DNA of 45,303 nucleotides from Carboxylicivirga mesophila (GTDB lineage Bacteria; Bacteroidota; Bacteroidia; Bacteroidales; Marinilabiliaceae), in NCBI RefSeq assembly GCF_018271975.1, contig NZ_JAGUCN010000037.1, positions 1 through 45,303 on the forward strand, read 5' to 3'. Both the position numbers and the translations under genes were made by a program. Below, piece by piece: positions 1 through 6,989 of the stretch (the first letter of the stretch is position 1; each line of letters starts with the position of its first letter). The notes beneath the pieces were generated by a model. The model did not search any database. It was not told where the DNA came from and saw only the letters and a program-made list of their open reading frames with translations.

Positions 1-337
1 TCCCGACCTTTCGGGAGGTTTGGGGTAGTATCTGTAGGTTGTATAGCTGCACGAAAAACCCTTAACTTAATGGCCCTAATGCCGGGCTGGCACATACTTT
101 TTCGAAAAAGAATGCCAAAACCTTATTGAAAGAGGTGATTGCTGACACCCGACCTCAGCAACGTTGCATGGGCCCCACTCATTGAGTGAAAGAAAGGATT
201 AGTCTGGTACACATTCTCCCCTTGGGGAGACACCCGCAGGGAGAGGGGAAGCACATTCAGTCAGTATGTAAACACTAAAAAACCCGCCAGGCTAAAGGTA
301 CCTGACGGGTTCATAATTAGCAAAACAACGTATGAAG
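1..337. other. Non-coding stretch rich in short palindromes
   Basis: I find no convincing coding region here. The stretch holds several small perfect inverted repeats: TCCCGA/TCGGGA at 1-16, the 14-bp palindrome CTTTTTCGAAAAAG at 107-120, TGCTGA/TCAGCA at 140-160, and CACTCA/TGAGTG at 176-188. A CTCCCC/GGGGAG hairpin lies near 215-230. The last third contains the terminator of the following minus-strand gene. This could be the remains of an inserted repeat element or the folded 3' region of a gene to the left of the window. Confidence 0.4.
275..312 (-). terminator. Rho-independent terminator of the 338-1033 gene
   Basis: Read on the minus strand, an 11-bp stem (AACCCGTCAGG paired with CCTGGCGGGTT, one G-T pair) with a loop of about nine bases is followed directly by a run of T. 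It lies 26 bp beyond the stop codon of the minus-strand gene, as expected for its intrinsic terminator. Confidence 0.8.
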
Positions 338-1033
338 CTACGATACTATCAGGTCATCGGCACTGTTGGTCGACGACTTGGGGCTAGGCAGGGAATAACG
401 GGCACGGCGGGCCTCGTCATCGGCAAAAATAATTTGTGCCATTTGGCTTACAGGCGTCAGCAAGCGGTAAAGCTCGTTCAGCTTTTCAACACGATCTTGT
501 GTTAGCAGGCCGCGTTCCTTTTTAAACAGTTCCTGGGCTGTTTCAGCCTCTTGCAGGTTGGCATATAACTGCGGCAGGCTGTCAATCAGTGGCTCGCTGC
601 AGCCGGCTGTTATCAGCTCTGTTTTATAGCTGGCCGTCACCCTGGTAAAGTCATTCATCAGTCTGAGCATGGCACCCTGGCTTTGACGTGCTTTACTAAT
701 ATCATTAAAACCAAACTGGTTGTGCACAGCCTTATTACCGGGGAAAGCCTTTTTAACAAAGAATCGGATGGTGCGGAAGGCCGTGTTACAAGCAGCCATG
801 GCGTCGTGTACGGCCTGTGTTTTTTCAGCCATCTCATCAATCACCACCATATCGCTGCTTGAGCCCAGTACCGAATCCAGCGCTGTCTGAAGCAGTTCGG
901 GATAACTCTCGCTGAAGGTGGAGTCAAATGCTTTGAATTGCTCAATGTCTTCGGTTATGACTTCCGAAACATTTTTGCCATGCTGCTGCAGCACCGCATC
1001 CTGTAAATTGAATACTCTAATAAGTTTCGTCAT
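338..1033 (-). CDS. Predicted helical cytoplasmic protein of unknown function
   Basis: The product has 231 residues and I do not recognise a named family. It has no signal peptide, no membrane segment and almost no predicted beta structure. The sequence is dominated by long amphipathic helices, for example around residues 60-95 and 130-200, ending in a short polar Ser-rich tail (PSPKSSTNSADD). Codon use and GC content match the large genes further along, unlike the AT-rich small genes that follow. It is a single-gene transcription unit with its own terminator at 275-312. Downstream (to the left) lies palindrome-rich non-coding DNA, and upstream lies the 21-bp repeat array. The ATG at 1033 is the first in frame and is preceded by an A/T-rich leader. 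A helical-bundle regulatory or structural role is possible but not supported by any motif. Confidence 0.75.
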   Translation of the reverse strand: MTKLIRVFNLQDAVLQQHGKNVSEVITEDIEQFKAFDSTFSESYPELLQTALDSVLGSSSDMVVIDEMAEKTQAVHDAMAACNTAFRTIRFFVKKAFPGNKAVHNQFGFNDISKARQSQGAMLRLMNDFTRVTASYKTELITAGCSEPLIDSLPQLYANLQEAETAQELFKKERGLLTQDRVEKLNELYRLLTPVSQMAQIIFADDEARRARYSLPSPKSSTNSADDLIVS

Positions 1034-1872
1034 AGTTTTAAATTTAGTTAAATGATTAAATTGGTAGTTATAGTCAAATAATACATCTGTTTATGCTAAG
1101 TTGGTTTTCCACGCCATTTAGTTAATAACTCAACGGTGATTGTTAAGTCTCAACAAGCCTTAGTTAACGTTCCGCAATATGGTGGATAGCTAACAAGAAC
1201 TGCCTGAATGTTATTCAGTGTTGGTTGAATGCTAACTTAAAGTGGTGGAGCCTTAACAATGATTGGTTGAATGCCAACAATGGATGGTGGAGTGTTAAAA
1301 TGACCTGGTGGAGCCTTAATCACTACTGGTTGAATGTTAATCAGAGTTGCTTGAGTGTCAATTAGGTGGTGTTGGTCTTTAACGTAAGCTGGTGCAGAGG
1401 CAGCAATCTGTTGATTGGTGTTATCGAACCTGGAACGATGGTCAATAAGCTTGAGTTGGCTGGTAATAATACATGGAGCAAAAATAGCCCTCAAAATTAA
1501 TGGATATATACACTTGATTAGGGTGTATTGCCTTGATGTGTAATGTGGAAGGGGTCAGTATGTCAAAGAACGGCGCAAAGCCGGCTAGTGGCTTAGCTAT
1601 TTAATTCTTTAAAATACCGATTAGTTAAAGTCCGATGGCAGTTACTGATGTTGTAGGAGCACCAAAACTGACGATGAAGATAAAATAAAATTTACAATAA
1701 ACAATATGTACTGTTAATTAAAATGATTTTTAATTATTAAATACCACAATTATGTAGTGCTATTATGCTTTTTTACTAGTTTTATAAAAAACAAATAGGT
1801 GCTTTTGATATACGGTGTTGGATACTGTGAGATGTATATCGATTCTATAGAACGCATGCCAAAACATATCAT
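1034..1872. other. 839-bp gene-free stretch containing a repeat array and an AT-rich tract
   Basis: No reliable gene is seen between the divergently oriented genes at 1033 and 1873. The first part must carry the promoter of the minus-strand gene, and the middle is the 21-bp tandem array described separately. From about 1590 to 1870 the DNA is strongly AT-rich and likely holds the promoter of the secreted TonB-C-domain protein. No tRNA, riboswitch or CRISPR structure is recognisable. Confidence 0.5.
1117..1494. repeat. Degenerate 21-bp tandem repeat array (about 18 units)
   Basis: Units of exactly 21 bp can be laid end to end from about 1117 to 1494. The clearest run is 1180-1368, whose units begin at 1180, 1201, 1222, 1243, 1264, 1285, 1306, 1327 and 1348. 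The core consensus on the plus strand is TGGTKGARYGYTAAY followed by six variable bases. Outer units are increasingly diverged. Because 21 is a multiple of three, one frame on each strand stays in phase. The plus-strand frame reads as a heptad of the form W-(W/L)-(N/S)-x-N-x-x, and the minus-strand frame reads as a Pro/Ile/Gln-rich heptad. Both are interrupted by stops, at 1363-1365 on plus and 1237-1239 on minus. Candidates are a decayed repeat-protein gene, a helically phased protein-binding array (21 bp is two DNA turns), or a simple minisatellite. Confidence 0.8.
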
Positions 1873-2727
1873 ATGAAGAGACTCATTAAACTATTAATAT
1901 TTGTGCTAATTTCAGCGAATTCATTTGGTACTGCTCAGATACCTGATTTGATAATTTATAATGGTGATACTTTGTCTTTGTATAGTTGTCCATTGGATTC
2001 ATTCCCAAATCAAGACTTAATAAATCCCCAAGGTTTATTTGGAAGTAAAGGTTGTTTTTATACTGCTTGCTGGAGGAATTATGTCGCAACTTGGGAAATA
2101 ATAAATAACGAATTATATCTGACTGAAATAAAAAATGCATGTTATCCAACAAATCTGCGAGATGTATCAGCATCATATAAAGGAAAAATTGAAAAAGATA
2201 GTATTGGTAGCAAATATGCAGATTTAAAAAAGCTTTTTCCTCAGAGATTTAAAAATGGAAAAGTTAAAGCCGATTGGGTAAATGGAAAGTTGTATGCACC
2301 ACATGGTAATTTACTGTATTATGTACACGACGGATTCCAAAGTATTTACGAATCGGAATTAGAAGTAACCATTGTTGAAGGAGCTATAATTGGAAGTCGG
2401 ATATTGGATAATTCAAAAACCAAAAAGTCAAAATACACTGAAGAACCAAAACTTTTGAAAGAGTACATATATAATAATATTAGAAGTGAAAATCTTCCTG
2501 AATCCGACACTATTAAAAGACGCGTCATTATTAAAATAGTTTCGTCAGACGATAATGGGAAAATTGACAGTGTGAATATCTTAAGAGGAGTGAATGAAAT
2601 ATATGACAAAGAAGCTGTTCGAGTAATTAAGTCTATTCCTGAATGGGAAGTAATTTATAGACATGGCGAGAAGGTAAATCGGGGATGGATGATTCCCGTT
2701 AATTTTGATTTGACAAAGAAAAAATAA
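1873..2727 (+). CDS. Secreted protein with C-terminal TonB-C-like domain
   Basis: This 284-residue protein has an N-terminal signal peptide of about 21 residues (MKRLIKLLIFVLISANSFGTA). A central part of about 150 residues is Tyr/Trp-rich and begins with the motif IIYNGDTLSLYSCPLDSFP. The C-terminal part, about residues 200-280, resembles the TonB C-terminal fold: a short amphipathic KEYIYNNI-type helix, a strand (RRVIIKIVSSDDNGKID), the SVNILRGVNEIYDKEAVRVI segment, then W-x-P near the end. In Bacteroidota such domains occur in many small proteins outside the classic TonB-ExbBD complex, often as paralogous accessory genes. There is no N-terminal membrane anchor with Pro-rich spacer, so it is not a normal energy transducer. 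The gene is visibly AT-richer than the PUL genes. The next gene starts 31 bp downstream and may be co-transcribed. Confidence 0.7.
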   Translation: MKRLIKLLIFVLISANSFGTAQIPDLIIYNGDTLSLYSCPLDSFPNQDLINPQGLFGSKGCFYTACWRNYVATWEIINNELYLTEIKNACYPTNLRDVSASYKGKIEKDSIGSKYADLKKLFPQRFKNGKVKADWVNGKLYAPHGNLLYYVHDGFQSIYESELEVTIVEGAIIGSRILDNSKTKKSKYTEEPKLLKEYIYNNIRSENLPESDTIKRRVIIKIVSSDDNGKIDSVNILRGVNEIYDKEAVRVIKSIPEWEVIYRHGEKVNRGWMIPVNFDLTKKK

Positions 2728-2758
2728 ATACAAACAATAATAACCTAAATATTATATC

Positions 2759-3121
2759 ATGAGCAATACCGTTAGTTTAAACTTTAGAAAATCCTCAAAT
2801 CTAATTTTCATTTCAGCAGGACTCATCTTTTTTTTACAGTTAGTTGTACCCTTAATTTCTAAAAATGAAGTAAATCCAATTTATTTAGTTGTTATTAATA
2901 TTTTACTAGTTGGAGGTGTTGGGTTTCTTGTAAGACAAGGTTATCAATGGACTAAGTATTTTACTTTGTTGCTACTTGTTCTATACCTAATTGAAGTTAC
3001 AGCAATATTGACTGGACACATAACAGATTTAACAACAAAGATTGCTTCTGTTTCTCAACTATTGCTTTTAACGTGGGCTACGATTATTCTATTTTTTAAT
3101 CTTAAAAAGAAAGTGAATTAA
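2759..3121 (+). CDS. Small integral membrane protein, four predicted TM helices
   Basis: The product has 120 residues and no recognised family. After a short polar N-terminus (MSNTVSLNFRKSS) there are four hydrophobic stretches, at about residues 15-33, 42-60, 67-86 and 93-114, and a Lys-rich cytoplasmic tail (NLKKKVN). Positive charges between helices (RQGYQWTK) fit the positive-inside rule with both ends in the cytoplasm. It resembles the many short Bacteroidota membrane proteins of unknown function found as lone accessory genes. It follows the secreted protein by 31 bp and is followed by a cluster of hairpins that probably ends transcription. Base composition is AT-rich like its neighbours. 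Confidence 0.65.
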   Translation: MSNTVSLNFRKSSNLIFISAGLIFFLQLVVPLISKNEVNPIYLVVINILLVGGVGFLVRQGYQWTKYFTLLLLVLYLIEVTAILTGHITDLTTKIASVSQLLLLTWATIILFFNLKKKVN

Positions 3122-3150
3122 CAGAATTAGGTTTTCAGAATGCCCTCGCT

Positions 3151-3229
3151 CGGCGTAATTTGTAATTACGTCGAAGCAAAAAGGTAGTTTTAAACTACCA
3201 GTTAAATTAAACGAAGTTGAGGACTTCGT
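3151..3229. repeat. Cluster of three consecutive perfect hairpins (REP/MITE-like)
   Basis: Three inverted repeats follow one another within 80 bp. The first is CGGCGTAATT / AATTACGTCG, a 10-bp stem with one G-T pair and a 3-nt loop, at 3151-3173. The second is GGTAGTTT / AAACTACC with a 1-nt centre at 3183-3199. The third is ACGAAGT / ACTTCGT with a 5-nt loop at 3211-3229. The mosaic is unlike a simple terminator because no T tract follows any stem, and the hairpins are GC-richer than the flanks. This arrangement is typical of extragenic palindromic repeats mobilised by REP-associated tyrosine transposases. Copy number in the genome cannot be judged from one window. Confidence 0.6.
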
Positions 3230-3254
3230 ATAGCTGGCCATTAAATTACATAAT

Positions 3255-3983
3255 ATGAATGACCTTAGAACAATAATAACTTTTGAACTTCCTCATGATG
3301 CACACCTGGTTAAAACAAAATTGGAGTCAGAGGGAATACAAGTTACTCTTAATGATGAACTAACGGTTCAAGTTGACAACTATATTTCAAATGCAATTGG
3401 AGGAATTAAGCTTCAAGTATTAGAAAGAGATATTATTACCGCAAAAAGCATTCTTAAGGAATTAGGCTACATAAAAACTAAGAGTAAACAACAAAATTTT
3501 AAAAATTCATTTTGGTTCTCAATAACATCCAAAATCCCAATCATTGGTAAGCTGGCATTTGAATTAAGAATCTTGATTCTTATTGGTATTGTAATAACGA
3601 TAGGAGCTATTTCTATAGTTATTAGCCAGATGCCATCCAAATATGAGTTGCTTACAGGAGAAACATGGTATTTAAATATGGTGAAATATAATGGTAAGTA
3701 TTATCAGCCAAATACGATGGCTTTTAAATTGGTATTGAACAATGGATATTCAGAATACATTGATTTTGAAACAAACGGGACCGTTAGGATGCCTGGTTTT
3801 AATACCAATTGGGTCAATGGAAAGTGGAAGCTTGAAAATGGAAAAGTAATAATCTTTGATTCTGACACATTAAATTACATATACGATGGCAATTATGAAA
3901 TAACTGTCAATTCAAACTCAATTTTATTGAAATCAGAATCAACTGAAATTAATGGTCATAGTAATACAATTAGACTGTTTTGA
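3255..3983 (+). CDS. DUF2007-domain / TM / lipocalin-like protein
   Basis: This 242-residue protein appears to have three parts. Residues 5-72 match the pattern of DUF2007 (putative prokaryotic signal-transducing protein, a ferredoxin-like fold): an opening strand, a helix with SEGIQV, then LQVLERDIITAKSILKELGY. A single membrane helix follows at about residues 104-127 (LRILILIGIVITIGAISIVI). The remainder, about 135-242, starts with LTGETWYLNMVKYNGK and continues as alternating strands with a WVNGKWKLENGKVI motif, resembling the small lipocalin-like domains common in Bacteroidota. The predicted topology puts DUF2007 inside and the lipocalin-like sandwich outside the inner membrane. The stop overlaps the TTG start of the next gene, implying translational coupling. 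The fold assignments are by motif only. Confidence 0.65.
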   Translation: MNDLRTIITFELPHDAHLVKTKLESEGIQVTLNDELTVQVDNYISNAIGGIKLQVLERDIITAKSILKELGYIKTKSKQQNFKNSFWFSITSKIPIIGKLAFELRILILIGIVITIGAISIVISQMPSKYELLTGETWYLNMVKYNGKYYQPNTMAFKLVLNNGYSEYIDFETNGTVRMPGFNTNWVNGKWKLENGKVIIFDSDTLNYIYDGNYEITVNSNSILLKSESTEINGHSNTIRLF

Positions 3984-4168
3984 AAGATAACATAGAACTA
4001 ACTTGTCCATATTGTCAATCTGACAATGTTGTGATTAAGAGAAAAGGAGGATATATAATGCTAATATCCATGCTTTTATTTTTTATCCCTTTGCCCATTT
4101 TTAGAAAAAACTATTATTGCTTTGAATGTGATAAGGAATGGAAGAAAATGTCCTCTAATGGCTCATAA
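3980..4168 (+). CDS. Short zinc-ribbon membrane protein, TTG start
   Basis: The 62-residue product has two CxxC pairs: CPYC near residue 9 and CFEC near residue 47. They are separated by a hydrophobic hairpin (MLISMLLFFIPLPIF). The pairs would come together as a zinc-ribbon knuckle at the membrane surface. The start is TTG at 3980, overlapping the TGA stop of the preceding gene (TTGA). The next in-frame ATG would delete the first CxxC pair, which is why the TTG is preferred. Overlap with the DUF2007 gene suggests the two proteins are made in a fixed ratio and may act together. Function is unknown. Confidence 0.6.
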   Translation: MKDNIELTCPYCQSDNVVIKRKGGYIMLISMLLFFIPLPIFRKNYYCFECDKEWKKMSSNGS

Positions 4169-4287
4169 TGCTTAGTTTGCCACAGACATAACACAAGCTA
4201 ACATATCATTGTCGCGTCCACACAGGAGACAATTTCAACAGATTATTTTGCTAAAGGACCAAGTAGTCAGACTCTAATTATTAAAGA

Positions 4288-4776
4288 ATGAAATGGTTTA
4301 CGTCAACAAAAGAAACGAAGCAGTTTCCACAAATGATAACTGTTTACTTGAGTAGTGAATATGAAAAGATACTTATCGCGCCTTTCTTTGTAGATGAATC
4401 ATGGGTGCACTATGAGCAAGAAGACATTGAAGTATTAAGGTTTGACACCAATGATGAAGTGCTTGGAGAATCTATAAAACGTAACCTAAACAAGTTTCAA
4501 GAAAAAAATGCAGAGTTAACTAAAAGAAAAAAGAAAGATTGGCCAGCATATAAAGCGAGTAATTTGAGAACGGTGCAAGAATTTGAGTCCAAATTTTCAA
4601 GAATTTCAATTAGCGGACTAAATGAAGCAAACCTTATTCTTGCATTCGATGCTGAAACGAAATCTAAAGATGAAATTGATTTGAGGACCACAATATCGGC
4701 ATATGCGGACAATAGGGAATTGGGAGTAAGATTGAGGAAGCTGCATAAAGCTCAAATAGAAAGAAAAATTGAATAA
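4288..4776 (+). CDS. Conserved-looking soluble protein of unknown function
   Basis: The product has 162 residues with no signal peptide or membrane segment. The first half is beta-rich (MITVYLSSEYEKILIAPFF, then WVHYEQEDIEVL). The second half is a charged helical region (NLNKFQEKNAELTKRKKKDWPAYK). It ends in a strand/helix pattern (SISGLNEANLILAFDAE) and a basic helix (LRKLHKAQIERKIE). Size and isolated context are like those of small accessory proteins such as immunity proteins, but no toxin gene lies beside it and I would not assign that role. The gene is AT-rich, separated by about 120 bp from the gene before it and about 100 bp from the gene after it, with no obvious operon partner. Confidence 0.6.
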   Translation: MKWFTSTKETKQFPQMITVYLSSEYEKILIAPFFVDESWVHYEQEDIEVLRFDTNDEVLGESIKRNLNKFQEKNAELTKRKKKDWPAYKASNLRTVQEFESKFSRISISGLNEANLILAFDAETKSKDEIDLRTTISAYADNRELGVRLRKLHKAQIERKIE

Positions 4777-4874
4777 AACAGGTGCTGCAATAATTGCTTT
4801 ATAGTATAGCCCTTCTTATAATGCAAAGTAACAGCCCACAATAGCCGAATTGACAACTTAAAAACCAGACATCA

Positions 4875-5330
4875 ATGAAATATGACATAGTAAAAAGCAA
4901 CGAGCAGGAGGCAGAAGCGAATACCTGGTCGAAAGGGGATGAGATAGCGCATAATAGGAAAAGACTGATTGATGATAAACACCTTAATAAACTGTATTGC
5001 GATATTTATGAGATTCCGCCGGGTAAAGCCAATTGGCCACTTCATTACCATACCTGCAACGAGGAGGTCTTTTATATTATTGCGGGGCAAGGAGCGGTGC
5101 TGACAGGCAGCGAGGTGTTACAAGTGAAGCCGGGCGATGTGCTCAGGTTTCCGGCTGGTGAAAAAGGGGTGCATCAATTGAAGAATACATCCGATAGTGA
5201 AACACTAAAATATTTAGACTTTGGAACAGTCAACCTTCCTGATGTGGTATTTATGCCCGCCGATAATAAAATTGAACTATTCTCAGGCGAATCAGGGCAC
5301 GATAAGATGTGTTCCTATAAAGATTTGTAA
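4875..5330 (+). CDS. Single-domain cupin protein
   Basis: This 151-residue protein is a compact bicupin-half type barrel. Cupin motif 1 is visible as PLHYHTCNEEVFYIIAGQG (about residues 56-74), with the two metal-ligand His of H-x-H and a downstream Glu. Motif 2 is PGDVLRFPAGEKGVHQL (about 86-102), supplying the third His. These four residues would bind one Mn, Fe, Ni or Zn ion. There is no signal peptide, so it is cytoplasmic. Cupins with this layout include sugar isomerases, small dioxygenases and storage-like proteins, and the sequence alone does not decide the reaction. The C-terminal stretch (VVFMPADNKIELFSGE) resembles cupins annotated as quercetin- or auxin-binding-like. It is a lone gene between unknown genes. 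GC content is somewhat higher than in the preceding cluster. Confidence 0.8.
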   Translation: MKYDIVKSNEQEAEANTWSKGDEIAHNRKRLIDDKHLNKLYCDIYEIPPGKANWPLHYHTCNEEVFYIIAGQGAVLTGSEVLQVKPGDVLRFPAGEKGVHQLKNTSDSETLKYLDFGTVNLPDVVFMPADNKIELFSGESGHDKMCSYKDL

Positions 5331-5453
5331 GCTGGTAATGGGTGAGGGGTAAATATGAATATCTGTAGCCTTGGCTTTGATGGTGTTTGTTGCTTGCAGT
5401 GTTGGCCATTACAAATGATTAATGAGGATTCTTGTCGTTATAAATAGCAGAAT

Positions 5454-6044
5454 ATGAAAACGGTATCTGGCATCTATAGTATCGAAATAAGCGATGATTC
5501 TACTTATACACCAAACTCTACTGATAATATCAATTCATACGACTTACAGTATTCATATGGAGGAGGATGGTTGCATGGAAACATGAGTTATACAAGAACT
5601 GCAGTCAGAGTATTTGACGACTCATGCCAGATTAGAAGTGCAATAATTTGTGAGCGAGGAGCAACAATCGAATCGTATTCTTCATATGTAATTAAAGATT
5701 CGGTACTGTATATTATTGCCGGTACTATGGTTTATGCATTAAAGATTCCGGAGCTTTCAATCAAATGGGTTTATGAATATGATACGGTTTGTTGTTTGGC
5801 AATATATAATCTTGAAAAAGATTTATTAATTCATGGTGAGCTTGATATAATCAGGATTGATACAGAAGGTAGGCTTAAATGGCGGTTTGGAGGAAGAGAG
5901 AGTTGGTTAAATCCCGGAGTACAAACTGAAGTAACAATTGAAAACAACCAGATAAAGTTAATAGATTTTGATTCAAATGAGTATGTAATAGACTTTGATG
6001 GTAACCTGAAACAAGACCGCAAGCGGAGGTGGAAGCTGTTTTGA
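5454..6044 (+). CDS. Beta-rich protein of unknown function (possible half-propeller)
   Basis: The 196-residue product has no signal peptide. It is composed almost entirely of predicted strands with Trp/Tyr-rich turns, for example VLYIIAGTMVYALKIPELSIKW and later LDIIRIDTEGRLKWRFGGR. The repeated x-I-D-x-x-G-x-L-K-W pattern near residues 135-145 and the closing YVIDFDGNLKQ segment resemble blades of PQQ- or WD-type propellers, but only about three blades would fit. It may be a short stand-alone beta protein or a domain split off a larger one. It faces the minus-strand NTF2-like gene convergently, with an inverted-repeat-bounded element between them. Confidence 0.55.
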   Translation: MKTVSGIYSIEISDDSTYTPNSTDNINSYDLQYSYGGGWLHGNMSYTRTAVRVFDDSCQIRSAIICERGATIESYSSYVIKDSVLYIIAGTMVYALKIPELSIKWVYEYDTVCCLAIYNLEKDLLIHGELDIIRIDTEGRLKWRFGGRESWLNPGVQTEVTIENNQIKLIDFDSNEYVIDFDGNLKQDRKRRWKLF

Positions 6045-6051
6045 GGAAGGG

Positions 6052-6288
6052 GGTGTCCGAAAATGAAGAGAGACATTTTTTATACTAATAATCTATAACT
6101 TCATCACCTCATCCCAGCCTTCTCCTCAAGGAGAAGGTGACATTATTAAAAAAGGCAACTATCTCTAATGTATGAAGATATCTTTATTTAGTAGTGGCTT
6201 CCTCTCCTTGAAGGAGAGGATTGAGGAGAGGTGTTTTCTTATGAATTATAAGTTTATTATTATGATTTTTTGATTTCCGGACATCCTC
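6052..6288. repeat. Inverted-repeat-bounded MITE-like element between convergent genes
   Basis: The two ends carry inverted copies of TGTCCGRAAAT (6054-6064 on plus; about 6273-6283 on minus), each followed by a similar AT-rich tract. Further inside, both arms carry CACCTC and a self-complementary CTCCTnAAGGAG block, one at 6118-6135 and one at 6201-6219. Overall the element of roughly 235 bp can fold back on itself with interruptions and contains no ORF. It may be a non-autonomous mobile repeat that also serves as a bidirectional terminator for the two converging genes. Confidence 0.5.
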
Positions 6289-6299
6289 CTTGTTTATTT

Positions 6300-6773
6300 C
6301 TAACTCTCCAGCATCGTCTGTACAAATTCCGATTCCTGAACGGATTCCTGCATCTGCAACACTTTCCAGGCGTCCTCTCTTTTCACCCAAACCAGTGAGG
6401 TAGCACAATCGGGGAAATGCAGGCTTGAATCAGGAAAGAAGAAGGTACCACTGGAAATGTAGGTCGCTAATACGGCTTCTCGTGAGAGTACTTTAATATG
6501 CTCAATCCTGAAATTGTATTGTGCTTTTTGCGCTGGTACAAATACTTCGTTGGCTTCTTTTAAAAGGCCTGCATGGTCCAATACCTTACCATGGATGCTG
6601 ATATAGTTAAACTCAGGGGAGGTAATGAAGTTCTTAAATGAAGCTTCTGCATCCAGCTGTTCCATGCCTTGGCGCATGTCCTGTATTAAGGTCTTAATTT
6701 CAGCGGTAATGGCTTCCTGCTCTTCAGTACTGAGCAGCTGCAGCTTGTTCTTAGCGGTCATTGTTTTCATCAT
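6300..6773 (-). CDS. NTF2-like / SnoaL-like (DUF4440-type) protein
   Basis: The 157-residue product fits the cone-shaped NTF2-like fold. An N-terminal helix pair (LSTEEQEAITAEIKTLIQDMRQGMEQLD) is followed by SFKNFITSPEFNYISIHGKVLDHAGLLKEA. Strands then end in TSLVWVKREDAWKVLQMQESV, with the W-K-x-x-x-M/H-x-S ending that marks DUF4440/SnoaL-like proteins. No signal peptide is seen, so it is cytoplasmic. Members bind small hydrophobic ligands or act as isomerases or cyclases, but many are uncharacterised. Two start codons are possible (MMKTM or the second Met). It is a lone gene, and about 215 bp of non-coding DNA separate it from the HTCS gene on the same strand, so co-transcription is unlikely. 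Confidence 0.75.
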   Translation of the reverse strand: MMKTMTAKNKLQLLSTEEQEAITAEIKTLIQDMRQGMEQLDAEASFKNFITSPEFNYISIHGKVLDHAGLLKEANEVFVPAQKAQYNFRIEHIKVLSREAVLATYISSGTFFFPDSSLHFPDCATSLVWVKREDAWKVLQMQESVQESEFVQTMLES

Positions 6774-6967
6774 TTCACAGGTTTAATGAATAATTATTGT
6801 GCAACTTATTGCTTATACTCACTATTCTCCTGTTGCAATGTCCGCCATATATTCAAGAAGGATATCATTGTTGCAGATATCGGCTGTAAAGTTAAGCAGC
6901 TTTCGTACCGACGTCAAAAAAAACTTCGTTTAACCACTGCAGCTAACTATTGTCTTTAACCCAAAAA

Positions 6968-6984
6968 CCCTAAACCCTAAACCC
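6968..6984. repeat. Short CCCTAAA heptamer tandem repeat
   Basis: CCCTAAACCCTAAACCC, about two and a half copies of the heptamer, lies just past the stop codon of the HTCS gene (on its 3' side). On the transcript strand it reads as GGGTTTA repeats. This matches a plant-type telomere unit by sequence, but it is too short to imply any telomere function. A G-rich 3' UTR element is a possible role. Confidence 0.7.
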
Positions 6985-6989
6985 TTGTA

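Noticed and set aside
1-337. Group II intron or structured RNA gene
   Set aside because: Several hairpins exist, but no domain V motif, intron-encoded protein or conserved riboswitch core is recognisable.
1237-1494. 85-codon minus-strand ORF with Pro/Ile/Gln-rich heptads
   Set aside because: It lies wholly within the 21-bp repeat array, whose period keeps frames open by construction. The repeat pattern continues past its stop codon in the same frame, and no leader or terminator is visible.
1117-1494. CRISPR array
   Set aside because: The repeats are directly adjacent, degenerate and 21 bp long, with no unique spacers and no cas genes nearby.
1873-2727. Energy-transducing TonB for the SusC transporters
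   Set aside because: It has a cleavable signal instead of an N-terminal anchor, lacks a Pro-rich spacer and ExbB/ExbD neighbours, and sits 9 kb away.
4288-4776. Immunity protein of a toxin system
   Set aside because: Size and isolation would suit it, but there is no toxin gene beside it and no family motif I can name.
6968-6984. Telomere or linear replicon end
   Set aside because: Only about 2.5 heptamers occur, in the middle of ordinary genes. Bacterial linear ends do not use this structure.
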